This document shows positions 49,608 through 59,671 of a DNA stretch of 64,000 nt, in pieces. The notes under the pieces were generated by a model that ran no database searches, was not told where the DNA came from, and saw only the letters and a list, made by a program, of their open reading frames with translations. Source of the DNA: Paraglaciecola algarum (GTDB lineage: Bacteria; Pseudomonadota; Gammaproteobacteria; Enterobacterales; Alteromonadaceae); the NCBI RefSeq assembly GCF_021532655.1, contig NZ_JAKGAS010000005.1, positions 1 to 64,000 of the forward strand, written 5' to 3'. A program made the position numbers and the translations under genes. The stretch's first letter is position 1; each line of letters starts with the position of its first letter.

Positions 49608-50831
49608 CTACCAACGATATTGTATAACAGCCATGCTTTGTTGCTGACTCATTTCCTGCGGCAAAGACAAAGCAGCGCGATTCTCTGCATTATTATGATT
49701 GATGTGATGCTCCAAGCCTAATTGCCAATGTTTATCCATGTTATAACGCCAAGCAAACGTATAGGCATAACCGTCACTGTTATTGGCATCCCAAACCACT
49801 AAATCCTGCTCTTTCACTTTAAATTGATCAAAACGTATACTTAATCTATGTTGCACAACTTTATGACTAAACAACAAGTACCAAGCATTAAAATCAACAT
49901 CGACTACCCTTTCGCCCATAGTTGTAGAGCCAGATAACCATTGGCTAATGATTCGGGTGGATTGACTAAACTTGTGTTGAAATGCAATTGAGTGAAATTT
50001 AGTGCGCCAGCCATAAAGTCTTTGGTAATTTACCGCTAGAGGGTCTGCTTGATTATCATAATAATAATATCGCAAGTTTGTTTGACTAAAATAATCGAGA
50101 TGAGCGCCTAGGTAAAACCCTAAACGGCCATCTAATTCGTGGAAGGGCTCAACATAACTGGGATGGAATATTCTATCTTGTTGCACCACGCTTGGGTAAG
50201 CTGCAAAGGGAACCTTGTCGTTGTGTAAACTTTGTCTGTCGTGCAATGCAAAACCTCTCCAGCTCAGTAATGTACCTAACGGATCATTAGCTTTAAATGC
50301 AGCCGCTGTTAACTGCCAAGAATAAGCACTGTTTCTGGCTCTTCCGGGACTATAAACGGTAAACTCTAGTGCAGGCGCACGCAGTTCTTCACCTAACCAA
50401 CTATTTATCGCTGATTGGGTATATGTAAAAGGTGATAACCAGCCCGTATCGAGATTTTCTAGAGACATTTTTGGATAAAAAAATCCAGCCCTCGTTCGCC
50501 AGCGAACTCTACTATTAGATAAAGGTTTATATGCTATTTGTGCTTGCGAAATGCCGAGGTTTTGCTCGCCAGTTTGATAGTAATTTGCCACTAAGGAATA
50601 ACTAAGTCCGCTGGCGAAAGAGTCGGATAGTTCAACTAATGCTTGTTGTACATTTAGGCCATTTTTTGAATAAGCTAATATACCTGTGCCATTATCCAAC
50701 CAAGAAGTCTGCCGGTCGGCTAATACATAATTAACTTGAGCTAGCCCTTTTACTTCAACAGCTAATATTTGCCAACTAGCTAGATGATAAAATAATAAAC
50801 CCCAAATTATTTTCACTTGTTTAACTGCCAA
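49608..50831 (-). CDS. Outer-membrane beta-barrel protein, unknown substrate
   Basis: The 407-residue protein has an N-terminal hydrophobic signal (IIWGLLFYHLASWQILAVE). The remainder shows the alternating pattern of a porin-like barrel, for example ALVELSDSFASGLSYSLVAN, RVRWRTRAGFFYPKMSLEN and WQLGLEHHINHNN, and ends MAVIQYRW with an aromatic residue. No named family is recognised. It follows a cupredoxin-like gene by 26 bases on the same strand; the pair is probably one operon with roles at the cell envelope. Confidence 0.65.
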   Translation of the reverse strand: MAVKQVKIIWGLLFYHLASWQILAVEVKGLAQVNYVLADRQTSWLDNGTGILAYSKNGLNVQQALVELSDSFASGLSYSLVANYYQTGEQNLGISQAQIAYKPLSNSRVRWRTRAGFFYPKMSLENLDTGWLSPFTYTQSAINSWLGEELRAPALEFTVYSPGRARNSAYSWQLTAAAFKANDPLGTLLSWRGFALHDRQSLHNDKVPFAAYPSVVQQDRIFHPSYVEPFHELDGRLGFYLGAHLDYFSQTNLRYYYYDNQADPLAVNYQRLYGWRTKFHSIAFQHKFSQSTRIISQWLSGSTTMGERVVDVDFNAWYLLFSHKVVQHRLSIRFDQFKVKEQDLVVWDANNSDGYAYTFAWRYNMDKHWQLGLEHHINHNNAENRAALSLPQEMSQQQSMAVIQYRW

Positions 50832-50857
50832 TCATAAACTTAAGTATGATATTAAAT

Positions 50858-51538
50858 TTACTCATAATCTGAAAATTCATCAACAGCTTCATATTCATAT
50901 AAATTAGGTAATAGAGCTTTTTGCAAATTTATATTATGTAGTTGTTGTTTTTTTGTCACCTCAATAACTTGTGTGAGAGTGCTCACATCGTCCCTCACCA
51001 AAGGGCTCCAGACTTTTAATTGATACTTACCCAAAGGTAGTTCAATTTTTGCATCGCCCAACTTATTAGTTTTAGCAAAATACTGTGTATCAAGCACATA
51101 AATATAACCTAACATGCCATCATGTATGTTGCAGCCTAATACCACTAATCCAGATTTAGAAAATAATAAAGGGTCGGCTTGTAAGTTTTTGTATAACTGT
51201 AACTCAAAGGTTTTGGCTTTTGAAAATGAATATACATGATGTTTAACTGAATCAGAGTTAGGAAACTTAACCAAGGTATTCTTTTGGATAGCCAAAATAT
51301 GCGGCTTAAATTGTGTATCTATTTGATCCATTACGGCCACTTGATCCATCAGTGCTTCACCGACCTTGGCTCTAGTGATTGTGTCTGACTGCGGCTCATT
51401 CACTTTACTATCTAACACTTCTAAATACACCACAACATTAGGCACAGCTTTTCCATCAGGGTCGAGCACTTTAATATTTATAGCTTGAGAAAGACTTGAA
51501 ACAGACAACAATAAACACAGCACATACAACCTAATCAT
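50858..51538 (-). CDS. Exported cupredoxin-like protein (methylamine-utilisation/plastocyanin type)
   Basis: The 226-residue protein has a signal peptide (cleavage near residue 19, SLSQAINI). The cupredoxin fold shows a likely type 1 copper site: His in SVKHHVYSF (about 94-96), then Cys-x-x-His-x-x-Met in VLGCNIHDGMLGYIYV (about 132-147). The first 55 residues and the C-terminal part (GDAKIELPLGKYQLKVWSP) resemble a carboxypeptidase-regulatory-like beta sandwich. It should carry copper or electrons in the periplasm. It is the first gene before an outer-membrane barrel gene, 183 bases downstream of fimV and separated from it by a strong hairpin. Confidence 0.75.
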   Translation of the reverse strand: MIRLYVLCLLLSVSSLSQAINIKVLDPDGKAVPNVVVYLEVLDSKVNEPQSDTITRAKVGEALMDQVAVMDQIDTQFKPHILAIQKNTLVKFPNSDSVKHHVYSFSKAKTFELQLYKNLQADPLLFSKSGLVVLGCNIHDGMLGYIYVLDTQYFAKTNKLGDAKIELPLGKYQLKVWSPLVRDDVSTLTQVIEVTKKQQLHNINLQKALLPNLYEYEAVDEFSDYE

Positions 51539-51585
51539 AGCTTTCCAAATTAACAGTTAACGTTTATGCCAAATCCTGGCTAGAT

Positions 51586-51619
51586 ACAACAAAGGCTGTT
51601 AATAAACAGCCTTTGTTGT
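51586..51619. terminator. 15-base perfect hairpin downstream of fimV
   Basis: ACAACAAAGGCTGTT (51586-51600) and AACAGCCTTTGTTGT (51605-51619) pair fully around AATA. It is between fimV and the cupredoxin gene, on the minus-strand path, and probably ends fimV transcription although no long T-run is present. Confidence 0.6.
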
Positions 51620-51721
51620 AAATAGACACCTATTCATTCAAAAATCATTCACTAAAAATTAATTTTTTAATATTTGTGCATTTATTTTTTTTAAACTCAA
51701 AACTTGTTAACGCAATAATGC

Positions 51722-54700
51722 TTAACTTAATTTTTCTAATACTGCGTTAGCTGCATCAATTTGTTCTTGGCTACCTTTTTGAATAATCTCAGCCAATAAC
51801 TCTTTAGCTGATTCCTCTTCGCCAATTTCAATATAAGCATGAGCTAAATCTAATTTAGCGCCAATCCCGTCATCAGCATCGACATCAATCATTTGTAAAT
51901 CGTCTTCATCGGCAACAAAAGGCTCCAAAGACATATCTAAATCTAAGGCTTTTTCTTCGTCTGGCTCTGAGGAGTTACTTTCATCTAATAACGCTGCTAC
52001 ATCCAAAAAGTCTTCATCCGCGGAATCATCTTGGGTTAAATCTTGTTGCTCATTTTCTGCTTGAGGCGACTCATCTAATAAAGCCCCAATATCGATATCT
52101 GAATCAAGATCGTTTTCATCAATCTCATTATCAGTATCAATACTTTCTAATAACTCATCAAAACTAGCGCCTTCTAATTCCTCTAGGGCGTTTGAATCGT
52201 CATTATTTGATTTATCATCATCTAACCAATCACCTAACCCGGGTAAGTCTGCTAAAACTTGGTTTTCATCATTTGACGTTTGTTCAGATGACTCATCTTC
52301 TATATTTTCTTCAAATGCTTGTTCAAGTGCCAAATCATCAAAATCTGAAGGTACTGCCGGCTCTTCGTTTTGTTTAGTTGACTTTGTATCTGACTTTTTA
52401 TCGGAGTGTTCAGAACTAGAATTAAAGAAATCTTCACCGACAGCGCCAAATTCAAGATCATCTAACGAACTTATTGAAGCTGATTCATTTGAGGTTAGAT
52501 CTTCTAACACCTCATCTAATTCTTCCCTTTCAAAATCTTCGAGTGCTTTTTCTAACTGATCTTCATCTAGAGAACTACCACTATCTGTCAGCTCTTCTAA
52601 CTCATTAAGTACATCAGACTCAAACTCTAAATCATTATCTATTTCTAGCTCTGATTCAGCTTCAAGCTCAGGCTCGGCTTCAAGCTCTGATTCAGCTTCT
52701 ATCTCTGACTCGGCTTCAATCTCTGGCTCAGCTTCAAGCTCTGGCTCAGCTTCAAGCTCTGGTTCTGCTTCAAGCTCAGGCTCGGCTTCAATCTCTGTCT
52801 CAGCTTCAATCTCTGGTTCAGCTTCAATCTCTGTCTCAGCTTCAATCTCTGGTTCAGCTTCAAGCTCTGGCTCGGCTTCAAGCTCTGGTTCAGCTTCTAT
52901 CTCTGACTCGGCTTCAATCTCTGGCTCAGCTTCAATCTCTGGCTCAGCTTCAATCTCTGGTTCTGCTTCAATCTCTGGTTCTGCTTCAATCTCAGGCTCG
53001 CCTTCAATCTCAGGCTCAGGCTCAGCTTCAATCTCTGGTTCAGCTTCAATCTCTGGCTCAGCTTCAATCTCAGGTTCAGCTTCAATCTCAGGTTCGGCTT
53101 CAAGCTCAGGTTCAGCTTCTATCTCAGGTTCAGCTTCTATCTCAGGCTCAGCTTCAATCTCTGGCTCAGCTTCAATCTCTGGCTCAGCTTCAATCTCTGG
53201 CTCAGCTTCAATCTCTGGCTCAGCTTCAATCTCAGGTTCAGCTTCAATCTCAGGTTCAGCTTCAATCTCAGGTTCGGCTTCAAGCTCAGGCTCGGCTTCT
53301 ATCTCAGGTTCAGCTTCAATCTCTGGCTCAGCTTCAATCTCAGACTCGGCTTCAAGCTCAGGTTCAGCTTCAATCTCAGGTTCAGCTTCAAGCTCAGGCT
53401 CGGCCTCAAGCTCAGGCTCGGCCTCAAGCTCAGGCTCGGCCTCAAGCTCAGGTTCGGCTTCAAGCTCTGGTTCTTGAGGTTCAGCTATTTCGTCTAACAC
53501 TTCAGTTAATAAATCTTCATCAACTTCATCAGCTAGAGAATCTAACTCTTGTATTCCATGTTGCACATTTTCAGGAGCGGTTTCTTCTTCCTCATCGTCA
53601 TCAGGCAACATAGCGCGCATTTGTTCGACTTGTTCTAACTCGTCAATCAAATTACCCGTAACCTTATCTAACTCTTCATTTTGCGATGCAATTTCTTCAT
53701 CGAGTTTTTGTAAGGTATCTTCATTTATTTCTTCAGATTCATCAGCTAAGGGGCTAATAGGCGGCTTTTCTTCCTGTGCTTCATCTAATAAATCATCAAT
53801 ACTTATTTCTGGTTGCTCGTCTTCAACTATCGGCTGAATACCGTCTTCTTCGGATACTTCTTCTGCCGCTTTTTCTAATTGGCTCTCGCTGTCATCCTCA
53901 GCACTTTCATCAGCAGTGTTTGGCGTTTCTGCGGACTCTGACATAGCTTCTTCAATCAACATATCAGTTGGGTCTTCATCAACAGTTTCTACTTCTGCCA
54001 ATAAGTCCTCAGGCTCTTCAAGCTCAGAATCTTCGTCTACTGCAGCTAGCAGATCATCTTCATCATCACCAAATAGGTTATCCAGATCATCTTGTTCAAC
54101 AACTTCGGCGCCTTCTTCAAATTCATCAACCAGTAAGTCATCACCTAATTCATCAAAGATTTCGTCTTCTTCATTGATTGTTTCATCTTCAATAGCCTCG
54201 TCATCTAATCCTTCGCCTAATTCATCTGATAATACGTCATCTAATAGATCATCATCGCCAAACAAATTATCGTCATCTAATTCATCATCTTCTAGTTCAT
54301 TAGATAGTTCGGCGCTTAATGCATCTGATAAATCATCCATTTCTACTGTATGTTTATCTAATGGAATATCAGCGACTAAGTCTTCTTCAGGCTCAACAGC
54401 GAGGGGACTTTTACGTTTAACTAACCAAAATGCGAGACCACCTAAAATCATCAACACTGGTAACATAGATAATATAATTAGATTAATCGGATTGTTAAGC
54501 CAACTAGATTCTTGTTCTACTATTTCGGCCTCTTCCTTGGCTTTATCTAGACGCGCTTGAGCTAAAAGCTCCTCAACACTTTTGTCTATTTGAGTGACTT
54601 TTTCACTACTTTTTATACCCTGATCGCGCATTTCATTGAGATCTGAATTGACCTTATCTAGACGCTCAAATAGTTTTTTATTTTCATCTAGTATGGATTG

Positions 54701-55276
54701 AACACTACTAATGGATTCGGCAAATTGTTTCCGAATCGCCATAAACTGGCGAGTTTGTGCCTCGTTGATGTCACCAAGTCTTTGTTCTATCTGGTCTTTA
54801 GTTTCTTCTAAATCAGTTCTACTGGCCGCTACTTTTCCACGACCAAAAGAACCTTTAATATTTTTTCCAGCCGTGTTTTTACTGGCTGAAGCTGGTTGCC
54901 AATTTTGAGCATCTTTCTCAGCTCTATCAAACGCTGCGGTTTTATCAATTCTGGCGATATAACGTTCAGAAGGTAATTTTAAAATGGAACCGTCTTTCAA
55001 CAAATTTAAATTATTATGTTCAAAGGCATCGGGGTTAAGCTCGTATATTGCTTGCATAACCTGATAAATGGAGAGAGTTTTATTTTGTCTGTAACGTTGG
55101 GATATTTGCCATAAAGTATCTGAAGACTCGATTGGTCCGTAAGTAATACCAGAGAATTGCTCAGTAGAGCCTTTAGGCCCTATTAATTTGACCTGTTGAA
55201 AATCAGCGGCATAAACGGCAGTCGTCACTAAAGTCAAAAAAATGACTAGATGTGCCGTTATTTTTCGCAAATTCAT
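51722..55276 (-). CDS. fimV: FimV/HubP-type polar organiser with a very long acidic repeat
   Basis: The product is 1,184 residues from ATG 55276 (AAGGA before it); a frame to 55342 is rejected. A signal peptide ([17 protein letters not shown]) leads to the FimV N-terminal domain and a LysM-like peptidoglycan-binding region ([23 protein letters not shown]). A coiled coil follows at about 165-255, then one membrane segment ([20 protein letters not shown]). The cytoplasmic part is strongly acidic and ends with the conserved FimV C-terminal helix pair ([20 protein letters not shown]). In the middle there are about 45 copies of a hexapeptide, P-E-I/L-E-A-E. FimV/HubP organises cell poles, pili and flagella. 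It follows pdxB and asd, as usual. Confidence 0.92.
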   Translation of the reverse strand: MNLRKITAHLVIFLTLVTTAVYAADFQQVKLIGPKGSTEQFSGITYGPIESSDTLWQISQRYRQNKTLSIYQVMQAIYELNPDAFEHNNLNLLKDGSILKLPSERYIARIDKTAAFDRAEKDAQNWQPASASKNTAGKNIKGSFGRGKVAASRTDLEETKDQIEQRLGDINEAQTRQFMAIRKQFAESISSVQSILDENKKLFERLDKVNSDLNEMRDQGIKSSEKVTQIDKSVEELLAQARLDKAKEEAEIVEQESSWLNNPINLIILSMLPVLMILGGLAFWLVKRKSPLAVEPEEDLVADIPLDKHTVEMDDLSDALSAELSNELEDDELDDDNLFGDDDLLDDVLSDELGEGLDDEAIEDETINEEDEIFDELGDDLLVDEFEEGAEVVEQDDLDNLFGDDEDDLLAAVDEDSELEEPEDLLAEVETVDEDPTDMLIEEAMSESAETPNTADESAEDDSESQLEKAAEEVSEEDGIQPIVEDEQPEISIDDLLDEAQEEKPPISPLADESEEINEDTLQKLDEEIASQNEELDKVTGNLIDELEQVEQMRAMLPDDDEEEETAPENVQHGIQELDSLADEVDEDLLTEVLDEIAEPQEPELEAEPELEAEPELEAEPELEAEPELEAEPEIEAEPELEAESEIEAEPEIEAEPEIEAEPELEAEPEIEAEPEIEAEPEIEAEPEIEAEPEIEAEPEIEAEPEIEAEPEIEAEPEIEAEPELEAEPEIEAEPEIEAEPEIEAEPEIEAEPEPEIEGEPEIEAEPEIEAEPEIEAEPEIEAEPEIEAESEIEAEPELEAEPELEAEPEIEAETEIEAEPEIEAETEIEAEPELEAEPELEAEPELEAEPEIEAESEIEAESELEAEPELEAESELEIDNDLEFESDVLNELEELTDSGSSLDEDQLEKALEDFEREELDEVLEDLTSNESASISSLDDLEFGAVGEDFFNSSSEHSDKKSDTKSTKQNEEPAVPSDFDDLALEQAFEENIEDESSEQTSNDENQVLADLPGLGDWLDDDKSNNDDSNALEELEGASFDELLESIDTDNEIDENDLDSDIDIGALLDESPQAENEQQDLTQDDSADEDFLDVAALLDESNSSEPDEEKALDLDMSLEPFVADEDDLQMIDVDADDGIGAKLDLAHAYIEIGEEESAKELLAEIIQKGSQEQIDAANAVLEKLS
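52655..53470 (-). repeat. About 45 tandem 18-base units in fimV
   Basis: The 816-base block encodes about 45 hexapeptides of the form PEIEAE or PELEAE, with a few S or T for P, one E-G-E variant and one extra PE pair; 45 units of 18 bases plus 6 gives exactly 816. At the DNA level, variants such as GCTTCAATCTCTGGCTCA recur. The array keeps frame throughout, and copy number is likely to vary between strains. Confidence 0.9.
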
Positions 55277-55665
55277 AGCGTTCCTTTTTGCCCCAAAAAT
55301 AAAATTGTTGCTCTTGGTTATTATTAATTGACCAAGATACACTTGGCTGCTTAATTAACAAAATTTAACCCAAACAAGACTTTTAATTGTTATAAATTAA
55401 TTAGTTAATTGCTACTAAACTATGTCAATTGAATGACAGGTTTAATTGATCTAATAACAATTTAGCAATTCGTATTCCAAGTTTACCGAAACCGGCACTT
55501 TCCACCAACTATAAACTAGATAATCTGTTTGATCTATTACTTAGATAAGGCACATAAAATAGCCTCACCTTGCGGCGAAAAACTATAGTAATAGTGTATT
55601 TAATCGGCAGTATGAAGAAAATCATTAGAGCCACAAAGGATTGTGGCTCGAGTGGTTTACGAGGC
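55277..55665. other. Gap between asd and fimV
   Basis: There is no gene apart from the asd terminator at 55628-55649. The AT-rich part 55340-55500 should hold the fimV promoter; no clear -10/-35 pair was assigned. Confidence 0.5.
55628..55649 (-). terminator. Terminator of asd
   Basis: GAGCCACAA (55628-55636) pairs with TTGTGGCTC (55641-55649) around a 4-base loop. On the minus strand it is 16 bases after the asd stop and is followed by a moderately T-rich stretch. Confidence 0.65.
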
Positions 55666-56682
55666 TTACATGTAATCTCGTATTAATACTTCTGCAATTT
55701 GTACACTATTTAATGCCGCGCCTTTACGAACATTATCTGCGACAACCCACATATTAATACCATTTGGGTGCGAAATATCATTTCTAACACGGCCAACATA
55801 CACATCATCATTACCGCTAGCATCACCCACTTGCGTAGGAAATTCTTCGCGATCTGCTCTTAAGGTAATCCCCGGAGTGTTAGCCAATAAATTTTTCACT
55901 TCTTCAGCATCAATTGGCGCACGAGTTTCAATATGTATAGCTTCACCGTGACCAAAGAAAACCGGTACACGCACAGCCGTTGGGTTAACTAAAATACTGT
56001 CGTCACCCATAATTTTCTTGGTTTCCCACACCATTTTCATTTCTTCTTTGGTGTAGTCATTATCGGTAAACACATCAATTTGAGGAATAACGTTAAATGC
56101 GATTTGGCGACTGAAAGATTCAACTTTTACTTCTTTACCACTTAATAAATCAGCGGTTTGTTTAGCAAGTTCATCCATTGCTTCTTTGCCCGCACCAGAC
56201 ACGCCTTGGTATGTACATACATTAATACGTTCAATACCAACGGCATCTTGAATCGGCTTTAAGGCCACCATCATTTGTATAGTTGAACAATTTGGATTAG
56301 CAATGATATTACGATTTCTAAAATCTGCTAATGCCTGTGGATTGACTTCTGGCACAACCAAAGGAATATCAGGTTCATAACGGTAGTGTGAAGTATTATC
56401 GATGACCACACAGCCAGCATCAGCAGCTATAGGAGCAAATTTTTCAGAAACACTGCCGCCAGCAGAAAAGAAACCAATTTGCACTTGGCTCCAATCAAAT
56501 TCGTCAGCATTCAATACTGTAATTTCTTCTCCCTTGAAGGTCACCTTACCACCTGCAGAACGCGCACTCGCTAATGGATAAAGTTTATTGACCGGAAATC
56601 CTCTTTGTTCAAGAATTTCGATCATATGTTGTCCTACTAATCCAGTAGCGCCCAACACTGCGACATCAAAGGCCCGAGACAT
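55666..56682 (-). CDS. asd: Aspartate-semialdehyde dehydrogenase
   Basis: The 338-residue enzyme reduces aspartyl phosphate to aspartate semialdehyde, the branch point to lysine, diaminopimelate, methionine and threonine. The NADP-binding loop is VAVLGATGLVGQHMIEIL. The catalytic Cys is present in NPNCSTIQ (about residue 132), which separates it from inactive Usg paralogues found at this locus in enterics. The His-containing FFGHGEAIHIE and the end VQIAEVLI are intact. AGGAG precedes ATG 56682. It follows pdxB by 64 bases, probably in one transcript. Confidence 0.95.
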   Translation of the reverse strand: MSRAFDVAVLGATGLVGQHMIEILEQRGFPVNKLYPLASARSAGGKVTFKGEEITVLNADEFDWSQVQIGFFSAGGSVSEKFAPIAADAGCVVIDNTSHYRYEPDIPLVVPEVNPQALADFRNRNIIANPNCSTIQMMVALKPIQDAVGIERINVCTYQGVSGAGKEAMDELAKQTADLLSGKEVKVESFSRQIAFNVIPQIDVFTDNDYTKEEMKMVWETKKIMGDDSILVNPTAVRVPVFFGHGEAIHIETRAPIDAEEVKNLLANTPGITLRADREEFPTQVGDASGNDDVYVGRVRNDISHPNGINMWVVADNVRKGAALNSVQIAEVLIRDYM

Positions 56683-56746
56683 GTTTACATTACTCCTAAA
56701 AATTTAAATTAAATAATAATAGTGGTTCATTTTTGTGCGACTTATT

Positions 56747-57868
56747 TTAACACAAAAAACCAAGGTCGTAGATTGCCTTTGAATGAACAAAATTTCCAGT
56801 ATTAACCTTTATTGCAGAAAACTCTCTTCTTATAGGATAGTGCTTTCGGATATATCTAAACTGCTCGCCACTATTTACCAATTTTTTAAACTGAGCGTCG
56901 TCTTTTGCAATATTGTAAACATCAAGCACTAGGTCACTAAGTGAAGACCAATCATCTTGGCTCTTATGCAAATTAATAGAACTAGGCTCTGCAATAGGTA
57001 AATAATTACTTAATACTTTTGAGGCTTGTACGCCAAGTTGTTGGCATAAAGCTGTGTACAACATTTCAGTGCCTCTAGCTTTACCTTCAATCGTATGACC
57101 TGCAATATGTGCTGTGGCTAATTCGGTAAATGGAATTAAGTCCAAATTAATATTTGGCTCGTTATCCCATACATCTAGGACTAATTTAAACCCCTTGCCT
57201 TTTTGTAATAATGCCAACGCTGCGTCGTTATCTAACACTTCACCTCTACAGGCATTAATTAACACTTGTTGCCCAGACAGTTGAGCTAAGCGGTTAGCAT
57301 CAAACATACTTTCAGTTGGGTGTGGCCCTTCTTTTATCCAAGGCACATGTAAACTAATCACATCACACTGCATAATCTCTTCCATTGAGACTAGATTTCG
57401 ACTGTCACCCGCTTCTTGTAAAGGCGGATCACATAATTTGTATTCAATACCTAACGCTGACAAGTGTTTAGCTAAAGCCGTTCCCACATGCCCTGCACCA
57501 ACTATACCTACAGTTTGGTTCTGCACTTGCCAATTATATTTATTGGCAAGCACAAACAAGGTACTTAATACATACTCAGCCACTGCTACGGCATTACAAC
57601 CACCCGCTGAAACAAAAGGTATACCTTGGGTTTGCAAATAATATTTATCTACATGATCAGTACCCGCAGTCGCCGTGCCTACAAATTTTAGTTTGTTAGC
57701 TTGCGATAATAACGCTGGCGTCACTTTAGTAGTTGAGCGAGTTAATAAAACATCAGCATCAGCAATGAGTGCTGGGGTAATGGTTTTATGAGAAAACGCT
57801 TCACACTCACCTAAGTCTGCAAAAAACTCCTGCCCATAAGGCATGCTATCTTCGTAATATATTTTCAT
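56747..57868 (-). CDS. pdxB: Erythronate-4-phosphate dehydrogenase
   Basis: The 373-residue enzyme catalyses the second step of the DXP-dependent pyridoxal phosphate pathway. It begins MKIYYEDSMPYGQEFF. The NAD fold has VGIVGAGHVGTALAKHL (about 115-131). D-2-hydroxyacid dehydrogenase residues are Arg in INACRGEVLDN, Glu in DVWDNEPNI and His in TAHIAGHTIEGKARG. The C-terminal dimerisation domain ends SKAIYDLGFLC. Length is normal. It heads the minus-strand pdxB-asd-fimV cluster and is divergent from the sugar transporter. Confidence 0.96.
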   Translation of the reverse strand: MKIYYEDSMPYGQEFFADLGECEAFSHKTITPALIADADVLLTRSTTKVTPALLSQANKLKFVGTATAGTDHVDKYYLQTQGIPFVSAGGCNAVAVAEYVLSTLFVLANKYNWQVQNQTVGIVGAGHVGTALAKHLSALGIEYKLCDPPLQEAGDSRNLVSMEEIMQCDVISLHVPWIKEGPHPTESMFDANRLAQLSGQQVLINACRGEVLDNDAALALLQKGKGFKLVLDVWDNEPNINLDLIPFTELATAHIAGHTIEGKARGTEMLYTALCQQLGVQASKVLSNYLPIAEPSSINLHKSQDDWSSLSDLVLDVYNIAKDDAQFKKLVNSGEQFRYIRKHYPIRREFSAIKVNTGNFVHSKAIYDLGFLC

Positions 57869-58122
57869 GGAGTAAACAAAAGTTAAAAAGTCATTCAGAT
57901 ATACATTATGTCACGCCTGAAACCTTTAATGGTATTAGATCAAAAAACCAAATTGCTCTTAGTTATATATCTAAGGTGGATTCGAGCCAATTCAACAAAG
58001 TGGATAAACTTATTCAAAACACAGACCAACAAAAAATAACTAGAAAAATGAATTTGGCAATATGAATTTTTTGCGAATTACCTACAATGATCAAACGATA
58101 ATAATTAACAAGTGACTAACAA

Positions 58123-59592
58123 ATGACCAGCAGTACTGAAAAACTCTCTGTTACTGAAAAAATCGGCTACAGCCTAGGTGACTTAGCAGCTAATTTAGTG
58201 TTTCAAACCCTAGTGACCTTTATTGCGTTTTTTTACACAGACGTCTACAAAATTCCAGTTGAGTCTGCCACTAAAGTTATTTTTGTTTGTGGTCTAATCG
58301 CAGCATTTTTTAATCCACTTATGGGCATGATAGCCGATAGGACCCAAACCCGTTGGGGTAAGTTCAGACCTTGGATATTGTGGACAGCGGTACCTTTTGG
58401 GGTATTGGCGTTATTAGCGTTTAGCACACCGAACTTTGGCCCAGACGGTAAAATTTACTATGCCTTTGTCACCTATTTACTGCTGTTGTTAGTCTATTCT
58501 GCTAACAACCTACCCTATTCAGCATTAAGCGGTGTAATCACCGGCAATATGCAAGAACGTAATAGCATGTCAGCCTACCGATTTGTTGCGGTAATGGTCG
58601 CTCAATTCATCATTCAAGTATTATTACTTCCTTTAGTATTAATAGCTGGAGACGGCGATAAAGCCTTAGGTTTTGAGAAGGTGATGACCTTTTTATCTAT
58701 TGCTGGTGTCATTATGTTTTTGATTACCTTTTGGACTACAAAAGAGAGAGTGGTGCCAAAACCCGAACAAAAATCAACGATTGCAGAAGACCTAAAAGAC
58801 CTATTTGGTAACAAACCTTGGATAATCATGCTGATTGTAACCATTCTTGTTTTTGTTACCTTAGCGCTCAAAGGTGGTATGTATATCTTCTATTTTGAAA
58901 ACTATCTTGATGCATCACAAATTGCTCTTTTCCTAGAAAACATTGGCTTTAACAGCTTTATCAATGGTTTAAATAATCTATTAACCGGCATTGGCTTAAC
59001 TGAATTTAGATGGCCTGAAGATCCTGCCACATCAGGCTTCGCCTTATTTAATGCTGGTGGCATTATATTTATGATTATTGGCATTGGATTTTCTAAATCC
59101 CTAGCTGACAAATACGGTAAACGTGAAGTATTTGGTGGGTCATTATTTATGTCGACTGTGTTTATTTCAGTCTTTTATTTCTATCCTCCTGATGCTATTG
59201 GCATAGTATTTACATCACAAGTATTACATGGTTTTTTCTACGGAATTTCTACACCATTGTTATGGGCGATGATCGCTGATGTAGCTGATTATTCAGAGTG
59301 GAAAACCGAGCGCAGAGCCACAGCCATTATATTCTCAGCTATGATAGTTGGCCTTAAAGTTGGCTTGACCTTAGGTTCATCTATCTTATCGAGTATTCTT
59401 GATTATTATGATTACAGTGCCGATTTAGTCACCCAAATGCCGGATACCATTAACGGTATTAAGTTATCGGTCAGTATATTCGCCTCAATTCCATTCTACT
59501 TAGCTGTAGCTTGTTTATTTGCTTACAGTATTAACAAGGCCATGGAACAAAAGATTGAACAAGACCTAACCGCCAGACGTCAGGCTAGTTAA
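58123..59592 (+). CDS. GPH-family sugar/cation symporter (MelB-type MFS)
   Basis: The 489-residue protein has about 12 membrane segments. GPH marks are KIGYSLGDLAANLVFQTL at the start, FNPLMGMIADRTQTRWGKFRPW (loop 2-3 motif) and TPLLWAMIADVADYSEWKT in the second half. It should import an oligosaccharide or glycoside with sodium or protons. The next gene, 79 bases away, is a GH43 hydrolase, so the imported sugar is probably a xylo-, arabino- or similar oligomer, cut in the cytoplasm. Confidence 0.92.
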   Translation: MTSSTEKLSVTEKIGYSLGDLAANLVFQTLVTFIAFFYTDVYKIPVESATKVIFVCGLIAAFFNPLMGMIADRTQTRWGKFRPWILWTAVPFGVLALLAFSTPNFGPDGKIYYAFVTYLLLLLVYSANNLPYSALSGVITGNMQERNSMSAYRFVAVMVAQFIIQVLLLPLVLIAGDGDKALGFEKVMTFLSIAGVIMFLITFWTTKERVVPKPEQKSTIAEDLKDLFGNKPWIIMLIVTILVFVTLALKGGMYIFYFENYLDASQIALFLENIGFNSFINGLNNLLTGIGLTEFRWPEDPATSGFALFNAGGIIFMIIGIGFSKSLADKYGKREVFGGSLFMSTVFISVFYFYPPDAIGIVFTSQVLHGFFYGISTPLLWAMIADVADYSEWKTERRATAIIFSAMIVGLKVGLTLGSSILSSILDYYDYSADLVTQMPDTINGIKLSVSIFASIPFYLAVACLFAYSINKAMEQKIEQDLTARRQAS

Positions 59593-59671
59593 CCCTAGTT
59601 TATAAATTAGTCATTAGAGCTGAGCACAACCAGATTATTGGTTGTGCTTATTAACACAACGAGTACTAAGT

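Noticed and set aside
53916..54560. Long serine-rich open frame on the plus strand
   Set aside because: It is the antisense shadow of the acidic part of fimV; Ser codons arise from reversed Glu/Asp codons.
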